From: Alviniconcha marisindica
Taxonomy: Eukaryota; Mollusca; Gastropoda; Provannidae
Length of the DNA stretch: 64,000 bases
Assembly (NCBI GenBank): GCA_018857735.1
Contig: JABMCL010003293.1
Span: 524,501-588,500, forward strand
Reading direction: 5' to 3'
The notes beneath the pieces are model-generated. The model was not told the DNA's origin and made no database searches. It was given only the letters and a program-made list of their open reading frames with translations. The position numbers and the translations under genes were made by a program. Shown here piece after piece: positions 31,976 through 43,098 of this stretch (position 1 is the stretch's first letter; the number at the start of each line of letters is the position of its first letter).

Positions 31976-34752
31976 GGTGATGAATTTATCTTTTAACATA
32001 GTACAGAGCCCTGAATTTACTTGTCTTCCTCTAAACTTGCAGGAGATCCTTTCCTTCCTCTTCTCCACATTTCCTCCAAAGAGCTCACAGACTCTTTCAT
32101 TTTTACTGAGCTACCATTGTGACATTCATTCACAGCAAAGCTTACATTTACAGCACACATCTTGCCGACTTATCCAGGCATCCAAGCTGTACCTGGTTTT
32201 CCCCATCATGACAATAAGATTTGTAAAGCTGGAGTAAAAACTTGTTTCCAGAATGCAGAGGGTGCAAAGGCTGATGTAAATGAATTTGATGTACTGTTTT
32301 CTTTGTTTTGATACTAATTGTAAAATGCTATGTTTTGTTTTTAACTTTTATTTATTCCGCAGTTCCATGCATCTGTGGTCCATTCTTCAGTCCAAGGTCA
32401 TCATTCCAGGCCAAATCTGAAGAGAAAAAATAATAAAAAATAAACAACAATGAATGAACAAAAACAAGAGGGGAAAATTTCGCAACTGATAATTTTCTTG
32501 GAATTAAGTACAACTAATGGAACTAGGACCATAATAATGATAATACAAAGGGTCCTTGGCCCTTAATGCTTACAAATTCTTGAAACATAGTATATGCTGA
32601 CAACAAAGTACTGCCTTCTCTCAGTTGTTAATTGTCAGTGCCAAGTCTCAAGTCTCCAGGTGTGAAGTCAGTTCTTTCTTCTTCTTCAATCTGGATAGTT
32701 TGTGGTGAAATCAGTCACTGGTTTCAGAGTCCAGCTATCGAAAATATACATTTTGTACAGGTTGGTCTGACCATTTTTCACATTTACATTTGTAGTTTTA
32801 GACTGATGTTTACCGTTGTTTGTTCCTACTGTAAGAGCTAGTGTTGCTAACATTTTCTATTTTGCAATGCTTGCTTGAACACTTGTGTGAAGAGGCCAGC
32901 TCCACAGTAGCTTGTGAGTAGCTTCAGGCCTACAGGCTTCAGTTGAATGCCTTTTCCCATATCTGAGGAATAAACCTTTGTTTCATACAGATGTTTCTAC
33001 ACAAAAGACCAGGTTTGCTATCGGCCTGGCTCTATTTCCTTGTTCTGATTTAAACATGTAAATGCAGTTATTATCTTTTCTTTTTTACTGTTTAGAAAAG
33101 GCATGTTTCGCATACTTATTATACAATTGTGAAAAGGCCAGCTCCATGATTAGCTTTGAGTTTGACTGAACTTTTTCATAAATAATCCTATTCACCCTTA
33201 ATGTCTTGTAGACAGACTTGTAGGATATTTTTAAGTTTTCTTTCTTAACTTCAGTGTAAGAGTAGACCAGACTGAGATTAGTGAGAAATTATCAAATGAA
33301 GCAATGAAACAGTTTTTGTTATATGATTGTAAACTGTCTTTTCTCCTTAATCCATATTCATAATTTAACTTTATTTAGCCTTTTGTATACTGTATGGTTT
33401 TGTGCTTAGCTATAGGTGTTAATCCTCAGTGGTACGGACGAGACAACCAGATAGTCTTTGCAGCTGTACTGCTTTCTAAACCTTTGCACCTTATAACCTC
33501 ATTGTCTGCTTGATGGTGAATTCACAATGACATGCTTGTTAATGTTACTTCATTTCAGATTCAATATTTGGAACTTTCATTCTGCACTTTAATGAAAGAG
33601 AGGTGGAAGTTGATCAAGAAAAAGTAGAACAATTCTGTGAGTGAGCGTGTGACTGTGATTGTGAATGTGCATGCTGGATCGCTTTCCAACAGTCATGAGA
33701 ACTGAGATTTATACCATGTGCAAGTAATTACCACATTTTTTTTATACATAACCAAAGCTACTAGTGTTCTCAATTGTGTGGCCATAGAATCACTTGAAGA
33801 CACTTGAATTCTTCATGCACTAGAGCTGTTACACGACAGCCAGATACTGGCTTTGTTGCAATAACAATTAACATGGCACCATGATGGGATTTACTGAACA
33901 AGTTGGAGTAGTTTAGTATTTAATATAAAAACAATGAGTTCTAAATCTAATTGGATGTCTTAACCGAACATTAAGTCACCTTGGAAATGAGTAAAATTCT
34001 ACAGCATTTGGATGATCTTGATAGTACTTGGGAATAAGGATCATATGGATATCTTAATCTTTCACAAAGTGTATATATACACTTAAATAGGTAGTGGAAC
34101 TCATCACCAGCCTCCCTTCTTTTTTCTAATAATAATGCACGGTAGTGGAATTCATCATCACTCTCCCTTCTAATTGGCAGTTCTATCACAAAGCACATAG
34201 AATCGATCTTCTCTTGGAGTGTCTGCATACCTCTGAAACTGGACTGGAAGCCCATTTTGATTTAATCGAATATCTAAAAAGTTACGTCTAAGTAAAGGTT
34301 AAAGTCTAATCAGTGTTCCTAGTACTGCTCGTGCGGCTTGGCTCCATGACCATGTTTTTTTAATTTTTAATCTGTGGGCAAGAGTCGCACATTATTCAAC
34401 CAAAGGAATCATCCCTTTACTATCCAAAACGCAAACCATATAAACTTCCTTGGTGCAAACTGAGGTGATGGCGCTCGGACTTGTTTTCATACCACAGATA
34501 AAACGGTATGGGTGTTGTACTTAGTGGTGCTGCCATTTTGTTTACTTTTGTGTTTGGTGTCACGAGCGAGCTTAGAAACGAAACACTTGGATGCAGCAAA
34601 CTCCAAGGATCCACCCACAATACATCTTGTACGTAAGACAGAATTTTTGCTTCGAAAATCAACAACAAAAAACCACACAAACACAAGAAAACAACATTAA
34701 AAGAAGTTAATCTTGTACTCGAAGTCAACAAACGAAAGGCGAATCATATGAT
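31976..34752 (-). other. 5' region of the CCCH gene (possible UTR and first intron)
   Basis: The minus strand has candidate acceptors before the start codon (TTACTCCAG at 32229, weaker AATTCAG at 32011). A candidate donor (CATTGG|GTAAGT) lies at about 34753-34760. Several short upstream open frames would precede the start if these are used. A small 51-bp two-copy repeat lies at about 34091-34180. No other gene was recognised. Confidence 0.35.
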
Positions 34753-34900
34753 GCAACTTACCCAATGCAGCCAGCTCGAGCCATCGCCTTCGTTTGAAGA
34801 GCGAAAGAGCTGCATCTTTTTAAATACAGTGTTCAGTTAATGTGAACATCTTAGAATCCTGCTGCAAAACACATTTTGCCAATATTATGTTCTTGGTCGA
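34753..34900 (-). promoter_or_regulatory. Candidate first exon and promoter of the CCCH gene
   Basis: Reading leftwards, a TATTTAAAAAG TATA-like box is followed by a GC-richer exon-like segment and a good donor GTAAGT. It lies where a 5' exon would be expected, but the link to the coding exons is inferred only. Confidence 0.25.
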
Positions 34901-36689
34901 AACTCAGCCCAAAACGAAAAGGTCTGTGTCCGACCTTCCTTCCTAACCCAATGGCGATGAATACGGAAGTGGCAAATGTTAATCCGCTGAGGCTCATACA
35001 GAAATTGTTTATCTTTTATCAGTTAGTATTCGTACGTTTGAAAAAATCTAAATATGCAATGTAATAAAATAAAACTGTACCAAATATACTAATAGCGTAC
35101 ACCCTCATACAGACTCTCTGTTTCGCAGCAGTTCCCAGAACTATTTCTTTAATACCGTCGCACGTTGAGTTTCCAAGGTGCCTTTTTACCATAATGGATC
35201 ACAATTCTACTCTTTCTAAGAATAGCAGTCCAGTAAGCTTAGCGAAACGTCGGAACCTATCGCGTTGTTTTGAAAAATAACAGCAACCGTTATTCTGTGC
35301 TAAACGCCAGTTTATGCTGAACTAACAGTTGACATCGCTATGCATTTTGGTCACCAAACACCACTCTAGGCAAATTAGGTCAAATGACGCTACATTTGAC
35401 CTAGTTTGGCGATTTTTCAGCTACTGAGTAAAAAGGCAGGCTACGTTTTTGTCAGTTGTTGTTGTTTTAATAAGGTTGACTGATCCTACAGAGTTTGAAT
35501 AATATCATTTGTTAGTAAATTGTAACAGCACCCTTTTAACAGCAATGCGCTTGGATGACATATAGTTACACATGACTGATTAGTACGGACTTCAAGGCTG
35601 TTCTCTGCTTTTCCGCTGTACCGTCCGTCTTATTCAATTTTATTTTATTTTATGCCCAACACCAGTTGTGGAAAGTTGCCCAAACTACTGGGATTCCCAC
35701 AATATAAGAAGAAGAAGAAGAAGAAGCCGAAACTCAGTGAAACATCATATGGCACTCAGACTGACACTGACTCAGTGAACTCGAAACTGGCACCACGTGA
35801 CGGCCGCAACTGACACGGACAGCCCTGAACTGAAACGGATCACCGCGCACTACTGACGATAATCTTGACGCATGTCGCTTAAATTTCACTGTCTTCTAAA
35901 AAACATGAGTAATGAAAACCCTATCATGACAGATGCCCCTACCGTCGAGTACCGCGGCCACTCGTGACTATCAGTGACTCGTGTAGTTTGGCAGTTGCCC
36001 GGCAACGTGAATTCACCTCAATGTTGATAGCGGCTCGAGTATCACTGAGTAACACTTAATTAATCCAGCCACAGCTGGCGTGACGCGTACTGGTGTCATG
36101 ACCGATGAACTGAAGTGGCCTCTTTGTATTCAGTTCAGCTGGGCCACCTGTCAGCGGCATGATGTCAGCCGCGCTGTACTGTTGGGACTTGGGATGTGGC
36201 ATGGGCGTCGGCGTGAACTTACGTGGGCCATGGCCGTAGGGTCACACGTTCGGTACTCAGAGGCACGGAGAATTTTGTTGTTGTTTTGCTTTTAAATAAT
36301 AATAGATATTTACAGATGTCAGACCATTAAACACGTACCCGGTTCGGCGCCGGGCCGGTTATAAACAATGGCCTAAATATAGAACCTAAGTAAAGCACCT
36401 CTGAAAGACAAATGGGCGGTGCAGCTCAATTCCTTATTCCTCTCTATAATCCCCGCCTCCCGGCCGACTGACATAGTAGCATTCGGCCATTCCGGCTTTT
36501 CTTCTCAGTGCACTTAGTCGCTTCCTCCCGTAAAGTCAGTGAAATCTGAGTACTGAGTCAAAAAGCAAAAAACCAAAACCAAAACCAAAACCGTCACTGA
36601 GCTGCAAAGTTTAGTAGTTTTTCGTTTAGCCGCTGTTAAATGTCGTTTCGCGGCAGTGACTGAAATCGTCAGTCTTTTCCCCGTAGAAG
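34901..36689. other. Intergenic, CpG-richer, no gene recognised
   Basis: The region has more CpG than its surroundings and two AP-1-type sites, TGACTCA at 35768 and TGAGTCA at 36554. A GAA run lies at about 35710. No exon could be supported. Confidence 0.4.
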
Positions 36690-36830
36690 TCGCGAAAATC
36701 ACCATACATGCTCTTATGTTGGTCCTTCTGTGTGGAACGCATTGCCAGTTAACAACTTTCAATCCGTGACTGACTCAGTGCCCAGGATCTCTTCGGCTCG
36801 TTTTACCCTCAGCAAGATCCGACGGGCTGT
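36690..36830 (+). mobile_element. LINE fragment, C-terminal end of ORF2
   Basis: One frame reads YVGPSVWNALPVNNFQS. The GPSVWNALP pattern is typical of the segment near the C-terminus of reverse-transcriptase ORFs in CR1/L2/Jockey-type LINEs. It is short and isolated, so the clade is uncertain. Confidence 0.45.
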
Positions 36831-36919
36831 GACAAGCCCGCCGTGCCGGCCAGTCCGCCATGACTCTTGCGTTTTTAGTATCCTGCCTCTGCGTCACACA
36901 CACTCTCTCGTCTCCCTGT

Positions 36920-37135
36920 CACTAGTGGTGTGTGTATGTGTGTGTGTGTCAGTGTGTGCGTGCCGTGCTTGCGTGCTAATGTGTGCGCGTGCGTGCCTGC
37001 CGGCAGTGTGTGTGTGTGTGCGCGCGCGCGTGCTAATGCCTGTGTGCGCGTGCGTGCGTTCTAGCCGTGTGTGTCTGTTTCAGTGTGTGCGCGCGCGTGT
37101 GTGTGCACATGCGTGCGTGTGCATGTACACATCAG
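36920..37135. repeat. Degenerate (GT)n / (GC)n tract
   Basis: GTGTGT, GCGCGC and GTGCGT runs interrupted by unique bases. It creates a Cys/Val-rich open frame that is not a gene. Confidence 0.85.
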
Positions 37136-38060
37136 TGCCGGTGTGCCCCGTTTATGTGGGCATCAGCGTATGCGTGATACATGCACGCTTTCTTGTATGC
37201 TATGTCAGTGCATTGCTTTACAATCACCTCCCCTTTTCTTCATAGTCTGCCGAGAACCCAAACTCCAGGCACGGAAAGCGATGATCGGAGTGAGCCGAGA
37301 ACCCTGTCAATTAAGTAGCGACTGCAGATCTATCGTCATTCTGACAATGATTCGTTACGACTCGATTGACGTGTCGGCGGCAAATCAGTCTGATGCCGGT
37401 TTTGCCTGCTCGAATCGTCATTCTCAGTAACGTGTTTGTCAAGGCATCGGGCCGACGAAACGTGCTGACTCGAAAGGTTCACTCACTGAGGATACTCTTC
37501 GCCCACATTCCGAGCATCGCTTTCCGGCACCTTCCTCCAACCCCTGCCAAAATCGGTTACGCCACTGAAGGGGCAATCTCCGGAAGGTCTGTACTAATAA
37601 GACTGTCAGTGGAAGCAATATAAGACTCCAAGCACACACGAGTAAACATGAGGCGCGCCCGCGCCGGGTAAAAAGTGACAAAACAAACAAAAACTGACAA
37701 AACACAGATTCAAACGATTTGGGTTTTACCGTTTGTAAGCAAAGTGGGCGGTTATAAGTGAAACCCCTGATACGGTATCAGTGTGTGCGTGTGTGTGTCA
37801 CGTGAGTCTCTCAGTGTGTGTGTGTGTTAATATCCCCACTTCACTCATTCATTGTTACGGTCAAATCAGTCTGTACTGTTTTGAGTAGGCTACAATTAAC
37901 ACAAGGGAGTTAATTTGCGCTCGAAATACGTAACACAAGTACAACAGCAAATACCTGAGTCGCCTACGGTAACTCTCACCTGGCATGCGTGTAAATACAA
38001 GGTACAGAAACTCCACCAGAGGAAACTACAATTAAGACTGACTATTCTTTCCTATCCTAG
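37136..38060. other. Intergenic with a repeat fragment
   Basis: 37976-38020 (CTCACCTGGCATGCGTG, AATACAAGGTACAG) matches 7726-7772. Short GT runs occur near 37780-37830. No gene was recognised. Confidence 0.4.
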
Positions 38061-39544
38061 CTCTGTGATTGAACTCTTAGCATGTTCTGATAAACTGTGT
38101 TTCGCCCTGATAGACTTGACAAAAATCTTTTGAAAAACTACCGCCCCATTTCTAACCTTCCATTTCTGTCCCAAATCCTTGAAAAAGTCGTTCTCCACAA
38201 ACTTCTCTCCCATCTCCAAGAAAACAACCTCAGCAACCCCTTTCAGTCAGCCTATCGAACAGGACACAGCACAGACCGTTTTGTTACGTGTTGCAAATGA
38301 TATTCTCTCCGTTTTGGACAATGACAACATTTCTGTTCTTCTTTTGTTGGATCTTTCTGCAGCTTTTGACGCTATTGACCACCAAATTTTCCTCTCCCGC
38401 CTGAATTCTGTTTTTGGCATTCAGTCTACTGCATTCCAATGGTTTCAGTCATATTTCTCAGACAGATATCAGTCAACTTCAGTCGATAACTCGTCTTCCT
38501 CACCATCACAGCTCATGCGGTACGGTGTGCCTCAGGGCTCAGTACTGGGGCCCATTCTCTTCGTCCTGTACACCTCATCTCTCTCCGATATCATAGCTAA
38601 TCACTCTAAATCATCAGCTTTTTGCGGATAATACACAGCTCCTGAAATCTGCTCCTCTCAGTGAAGTGACCAACCTCACCAAAGAACAGACGACATAAAA
38701 ACATAGATGACTGAAAATCAGCTCAATCTTAACGACGACAAAACAGAGCTCTTCTCTTTCCATTTTCATCTCATTTGAGACCTTCCACCGTTTCCCTCCC
38801 TGAACTCGATTACTCTTGGCTCTCACAACATCCCCACCTTTGATTCTGCCAGGAACCTTGGATTCATTCTTGACTCAAACCTGTCCTGAAAAAACACGCC
38901 CAAAAAAACAGAAAAAGCTTTTTGAAAAGAAAATTATTTCAATCTGCAGGTTTCTCCCCTGAAGACGCAGCCAAAAATCTTGTTACTTCCAGTATCCTCT
39001 CACGGCTCAACTGTCTCCTTATGGGTACAGCTAATTCTGTCATCCAGCCTCTCCAGAAAAGTCCAAACTTTGCTGCAAGTCTCATTCTCTTGGCACCACC
39101 ACTCAACACCTCCTGGAAAAACTGCACTGGCTTCCCATTTCAAAAATTTATAAAAATATAAAGTCGCTTTTTTGTGTTTCAATGACTGGTTCTGGTCCTG
39201 CTTACCTTTCTGAACTGCTACATGTTTACACTCCGTCTCGTACTTTGCTCTTCTTCTACACCCGAAGCTGAAAATCCAGCAATACAAACGCAGGAGTCAT
39301 GGCTTTTGTGCTTTCCCCCAAAAGGAAGGATTTTTGTAAACCAGTTTTGGGTTTTTGGGAAAGGGTTGTGGTCCGCCCCGCACGTGTGTGTGTGTGTGTT
39401 TCCATAAAATACCTCATGAAAAATTTTGGTAGGTTGTTTCAAACTGTGTATAAAATTTTTTTTGGGTTAATATTTTTATCCTGTAAAGCGCTCAGGGCGT
39501 TGATGAGTGCATGATAAATGTACATTATTATTATAATTATTATA
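38061..39544 (+). pseudogene. Degenerate CR1/L2-like LINE (reverse transcriptase remnant)
   Basis: Reverse-transcriptase motifs appear in order but in different frames: KNYRPISNLPFLSQILEKVV and FQSAYRTGHST (frame at 38097), then LLLLDLSAAFDAIDHQ and YGVPQGSVLGPILFVLYTSS (frame at 38179). The catalytic FADD box reads FADN at about 38620 and lies past a frameshift. More decayed pieces follow (SRLNCLLMGTANSVIQPLQK). The 3' end has GTAAAGCGCTCAGGGCG and an ATT-rich tail. This is a dead insertion of a non-LTR retrotransposon; the clade is assigned from motif style only. Confidence 0.85.
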
Positions 39545-40057
39545 TAACCGTCATGGTTGACTGGGCGTTAAAATGAATTATTCCAGTTTGTCTGTGAGCT
39601 GTGTCCAATCTGCTTGATACGGGTATTGCAAATTGATCGGATGGTTTGAACAGTCTTGCCCTGTATATATATTTGGTGGCTGGAATGGCTGCTATGGCCG
39701 AATAAGGTTGAATGTACAGGAAGATTGACTTTGGGTGTGATGATTTTAATTTTTGTCAGAATATTTGTGTGTACTGCACCGAGTGTGGATTATAACTTGA
39801 TATGATACGAAACAAAATTTTCATTATTATCAGTTATTATTTTGTCCGTCCATTCATTAGTATTTTTCACCAAAACTGGATTGTGGGCTGAGGTCTGGAC
39901 ACTGAAATAAGAACGAAAGGCCAGATAGTGGGCAAACATATGTATGAACGACTCCATTTGAGTGATGTAAAACTCCAAAGTCTGCCCAAATTACTCCTTA
40001 ACTCTTGATCTCCATTGGCTACCAGTCAGCAACAGGTTCAATACAAAATGACCCACT
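39545..40057. other. Intergenic, no gene recognised
   Basis: AT-rich unique sequence. Towards the right it runs into a second LINE-derived segment. Confidence 0.4.
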
Positions 40058-40613
40058 TCACCTGCTGCCATAACGATTGTCTCTGGTACAGCTCCTCTAT
40101 ACTTCTCTGAGTTGCTTCATCTTTTCAAGTCTCTTCTCTCCGCGTTCTCTTTGCCTCAGACACTGGGATCTTCTGTGTTCCAAGTGTAACCAGTCAAAGA
40201 TTAACCTTTTTATTGTTTTGTTTTTAGTTTGTGATGCTGACTGCCCATCCAGAGCACAAGCAACGGTGCACTTTTGTATGTAAGCTAATTAGTTTTCCAC
40301 CCCTTGTTCCGGATGTTCAGCTCCGTATAGGACCATCCATGGGCAGAGCCGAACGTCCGGAACAAGGGGTGGAAAACTAACTGGTATACATGCAAAAGTG
40401 GACCGCTGCTTGTGCTCTGGATGTGCAGTCAGCATCGCAAACTTAAAAAAACAATAAACAGGTTAATCTTTGGTTACACTTGGAACACAGAAAATCCCAG
40501 TATCTGAGGCTGAGCGAAGAGAACAAGGAGAGAATTAAGAGACTTGAAAAGATGAAGCAACTCAGAGAAATATGGAGGAGCTGTACCAGAAACAATAGTG
40601 ATGGCAGCAGGTA
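40058..40613. repeat. Long palindrome, arms about 265 bp, loop about 20 nt
   Basis: The left arm (about 40058-40324) and right arm (about 40346-40613) are near-perfect inverted copies: CCTGCTGCCA pairs with TGGCAGCAGG at the ends, and TTTTCCACCCCTTGTTCCGG pairs with CCGGAACAAGGGGTGGAAAA at the centre. The left arm includes a LINE ORF2 C-terminal piece (GTAPLYFSELLHLF). If transcribed it would fold into a long double-stranded hairpin. Confidence 0.9.
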
Positions 40614-40643
40614 AACTGAGGACATGGCTCTGCCCCAACTTGT

Positions 40644-40940
40644 GAGCTGGTTTGGCCTAGCAGTAAGGCATTAGGCTGGTAAGCAGAAGGACCTCGGTTC
40701 AAATCTGCTTTCGCTCTCCTTTCTCTGGAAAAGTTGTGGTCTGTGGACACTGTCTTGTGACTTTGTTCCTCACATTTAATGAAATGTTAAAATGGCTCTC
40801 ATCGCTGCCCATCTTAATGCAGGAGTCATTCTGGTAGTGACAGTGTAGCAATAGGTATATAATCTCCACCCCCATACCCCCTCCCCTAATAAGCCTTATG
40901 GTTTTTGTGGATGTTAGGCACCATGTTTACTTACTTACTT
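40644..40940 (+). mobile_element. tRNA-derived SINE, copy 4
   Basis: Head with TGGCCTAGCAG and GGTTCAAATC, the common body, and a (TTAC)n tail. A 10-bp target-site duplication TGCCCCAACT lies at 40631-40640 and 40941-40950. Confidence 0.85.
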
Positions 40941-40950
40941 TGCCCCAACT

Positions 40951-42673
40951 CATGTTGCCCAGATGCGTTTGAGTTATGTGGCGCTGACACTGATGCTCTA
41001 ACCATGATAGCCATTGTGATGCGATTCCAAAGTTGCTTGTGAACCATTTGATGTCTGGCTGTGCTTTTGCCTTCTGGCTGGCGATGGTATTAACAAAATT
41101 ATTATAATTATTAGCTTATTATTAATTTCAGTGCCATACACATGTAGTGAACATTCAATGCTCTTATTTAGTTATGTATAAACAAAGACTGCATTTTATA
41201 AAAAAAATTATGGTCGTCATGACTATGTAGGGTGTATTTCATTGACAGCACTATTTTATTAGCGAGCATTAATGTGTGTGATGAGTATTGATGCCAGAGC
41301 TTGGATGCTGAAATTGCTCTCTTTTTCCATTGCCACTAAATGAAGCAGTGCATTTTTAGTATTCATGGGGCTTTTGAAGTATTTTTTGACGATTGGACAC
41401 AGGTACAGTCAAAGGTTTTGTTTATCTACTGTGACTGTATTATTCATGTATTGCCAGCAAATTGTTGAGAGCTATATTTCCATGTACTTTATTAGATTTA
41501 TAGTGTTTTGTCAATACTTTTTAATAACTTGGTTCGTGCACGACACGATAAATAGCATGTTGTTCTGGCTGCTTCTGTTTTGTCTTTTGAGTCTGATTTG
41601 AAGATATGCATTACATACTTGTATATTGTTGTTGGAATACAAAATAAATACTGATCTGTAGTTAAGTGATATTTTAGTTGTAGATTTAGTATACTGATGT
41701 TTGCGCTTATGTTCAGTTTTGCTCACATGTCAGATGAGTGTTGGTAGGAACATGTGTGTCTCACTGTCTGCACAAATGTTGGGCTAATTTTGTTAATATG
41801 ATTTGAATGTGTTTTTATGGGATTGCTAGAATAATCACCTATCATAATTTAATCTTTTATTTGTGAAAGCATATTTTTGTATTACAACGTTAATCCTTCA
41901 GATGTGTTTTTCTTTCCATCTTCCTCTCTAATGTCAGGCATGCCTCTTCACTCTCTTCTTTTAGAGCCAAAGCTGAATACACACCTCTTTTGTGTGTGCA
42001 TGGATGTACAGTTAAACACTGTTCTAAAGTATTGACTGACCAACAGATTGATAGTTTTTGTCCCTTTAAAATCTTTTACAACTACTGTTTCATGCTGATC
42101 CCCAGAGCTGTGACTCAGGTAAGCAACTTTTCATCAGTGCACCATACAAGTGTACGGAATGGGATGACTGCATGCTAGAATATATGCCTGAAAAGCAATC
42201 GTAGGGTCAAACACGCACTCAGTCATACTCATGATACTGGCTGCTGAACAAATCAGCTTTCACAGTCAAGCACAGCACTCTCTGCATTCATTCAGTCTGT
42301 ACTTTCCAGCCTGACTCAAACAAGTGTAAAAAGTTCCAAAATAGTTGTATCTTGTGCAATTTTTTTTCACAAAGCCTGGCATGATTCAGTAAAATGATAT
42401 CTGCTATTCCTCCATATTAGCTTAGTGGCTTTAAAATGGTTTCATAAATAAATGTGTTATTCCCTGACACAAGCTCAGGAGCATTAATACGCAGAAACAC
42501 CCACAAGTAATGCTACTAGGACACACAAAGGAATCATGTGGAATGGACTGACACCCTCCTACCTGGTTTAATTTTAACTGTTAACAAGCAAAGCAAATTC
42601 TCATTTGACTTAAACCAAAACAGAGAAAAACTTTATTTACTCCTTCACCCTTAAAAAACAACAACAAAAAACT
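40951..42673. other. AT-rich intergenic, no gene recognised
   Basis: Open frames are short and without recognisable domains. No repeats were spotted. Confidence 0.45.
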
Positions 42674-43098
42674 GAAACAGAATGACTACTAGCATTCTAA
42701 AACAAGATCCAAACACAAAAAGGTTCAAATGAACGCTTATTAATTTTAACACAGACACACATTTTTTGGGAAATCCCCTTTATCAAGCCACAAAACGACA
42801 CTTAAACAACAGATAAACGGTTAAAAATGATGAAAAATGAAAGAAAAAGACTTATCTTGTTTTGGTTGAGTGTTAGCAGCTTGTTTGGTGATTGGACAAT
42901 CTTGCAAGCACCGAACAAGCTGCAAAAACTCAACCAAAACGAGATATGTCTTTTTCTTTAATTTTTCAGTTTTTAAGCATTTACCTGTTGTTTAAGAGTT
43001 GTTTTGTGGCTTGATAAAGGGGATTTTCCCAAAAATTTGCATACTGTGTGTCCGTGTTAAAATAAGTGCTTGTTTGAACCTTTTTGTGTTTGGATCCT
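42674..43098. mobile_element. Long-hairpin MITE, copy B
   Basis: Inverted arms of about 190 bp around a centre near 42895. The left end has AGCATTCTAAAACAAGATCC and CAAATGAACGCTTATT. The right end has AAGTGCTTGTTTGAACC and stops at TTTGGATCC, so it is slightly truncated. Same family as the element at 7122. Confidence 0.75.

Noticed and set aside
32060..32210. Short upstream frames (such as one starting MMGKTRYSLDAW) as a separate gene
   Set aside because: They end within about 30-50 codons and overlap each other; more likely upstream open frames or chance.
33971..34255. A minus-strand frame with a duplicated DEFHY segment
   Set aside because: A short two-copy repeat explains the similarity; no splice sites connect it to the CCCH gene and no domain is recognised.
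36730..37245. A 171-residue plus-strand frame
   Set aside because: Its start is a LINE fragment and the remainder a degenerate GT tract; there is no single gene.
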